In this document: piece after piece, positions 12,581-12,698 of the stretch
Numbering within the stretch: position 1 is the first letter of the stretch
Layout: each line of letters starts with the position of its first letter
Notes under the pieces: generated by a model
Told to the model about the DNA's origin: nothing
What the model saw: the letters and a program-made list of their open reading frames with translations, nothing else
Database searches by the model: none
Program-made: the position numbers and the translations under genes
DNA from: ZCTH02-B3 sp036563895
GTDB lineage: Bacteria; Bacillota; Bacilli; Paenibacillales; Paenibacillaceae
Direction of reading: 5' to 3'
Assembly (NCBI GenBank): GCA_036563895.1
Contig: DATCLN010000221.1
Location: 1 to 12,698, forward strand
Length of the DNA stretch: 12,698 nucleotides

Positions 12581-12698
12581 TCACATCCCCCCGGCATACC
12601 TCCGCAGCACTCGGTCGACGGAGGGGCCGTACGCCTCCCCGAACAGGATCAGATGCGCGAGCAGATGGTACAATTGATAGATCGGCTTGCGCTCCTCA
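12581..12698 (-). CDS. Fructosamine kinase family protein, C-terminal fragment
   Basis: Reading the minus strand from the window edge gives 38 residues and a TGA (complement of 12581-12583). They include RKPIYQLYHLLAHLILFG and VDRVLRRY. This matches the usual C terminus of the fructosamine kinase (Fn3K) family, small cytoplasmic kinases that phosphorylate ketoamine-glycated amines so that the adduct breaks down. Only the last ~38 residues are present; the rest lies beyond the window. The gene faces the sugar locus and is probably unrelated to it. The call rests on recalled similarity of a short but characteristic stretch. Confidence 0.7.
   Translation of the reverse strand, partial: EERKPIYQLYHLLAHLILFGEAYGPSVDRVLRRYAGGM

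Overview
The window looks like part of a G+C-rich member of the Paenibacillaceae (Paenibacillus/Cohnella/Thermobacillus type). The evidence is the YesM/YesN-style sensor kinase and AraC-type response regulator next to a carbohydrate ABC importer, strong AGGAGG ribosome binding sites with mixed ATG/GTG/TTG starts, a lipoprotein solute-binding protein, and high G+C in all genes. The genus is inferred. No database search was possible.

Layout, left to right, all on the + strand except the last gene. (1) 1-2433: the last bases of an upstream gene, a MalG-type sugar permease (30-887) and a lipid-anchored solute-binding protein (1030-2433). (2) 2434-2531: an extended -10 promoter candidate followed by a 47-nt hairpin ending next to the ribosome binding site. 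(3) 2532-6156: a sensor histidine kinase and its AraC-type response regulator, overlapping by 26 bp. (4) 6153-12504: four enzymes without signal peptides: a heparinase II/III-type lyase (overlapping the regulator by 4 bp), a GH88 unsaturated uronyl hydrolase, a DUF2264 protein, and a GH2 enzyme with the NxK motif of beta-glucuronidases. (5) 12505-12698: a strong hairpin, probably a bidirectional terminator, then the C-terminal end of a convergent fructosamine-kinase-family gene.

Taken together this is a regulated uptake and cytoplasmic breakdown locus for oligosaccharides containing uronic acid. The importer brings them in. The lyase cuts beside uronates and leaves 4,5-unsaturated ends, GH88 removes those ends, and the GH2 enzyme removes saturated glucuronate ends. 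DUF2264 is the component of unknown chemistry. No secreted depolymerase and no ATPase lie in the window. The glycan (glycosaminoglycan, xanthan/gellan-like, plant glucuronate polymer, etc.) cannot be fixed from sequence alone.

The most unusual parts are not genes. A mirror-arranged set of four palindromes (centre spacing 50-72-50) starts on the lyase stop codon and fills the gap before GH88; its second half is enclosed by a perfect 10-bp inverted repeat, so the RNA could fold as a three-way junction. In-frame tandem repeats are inserted in two neighbouring proteins: seven 18-bp units in the ATP lid of the kinase and four 30-bp units near the C terminus of the lyase. A 33-bp tandem duplication spans the DUF2264 stop codon. 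No gene-free stretch exceeds 300 bases.
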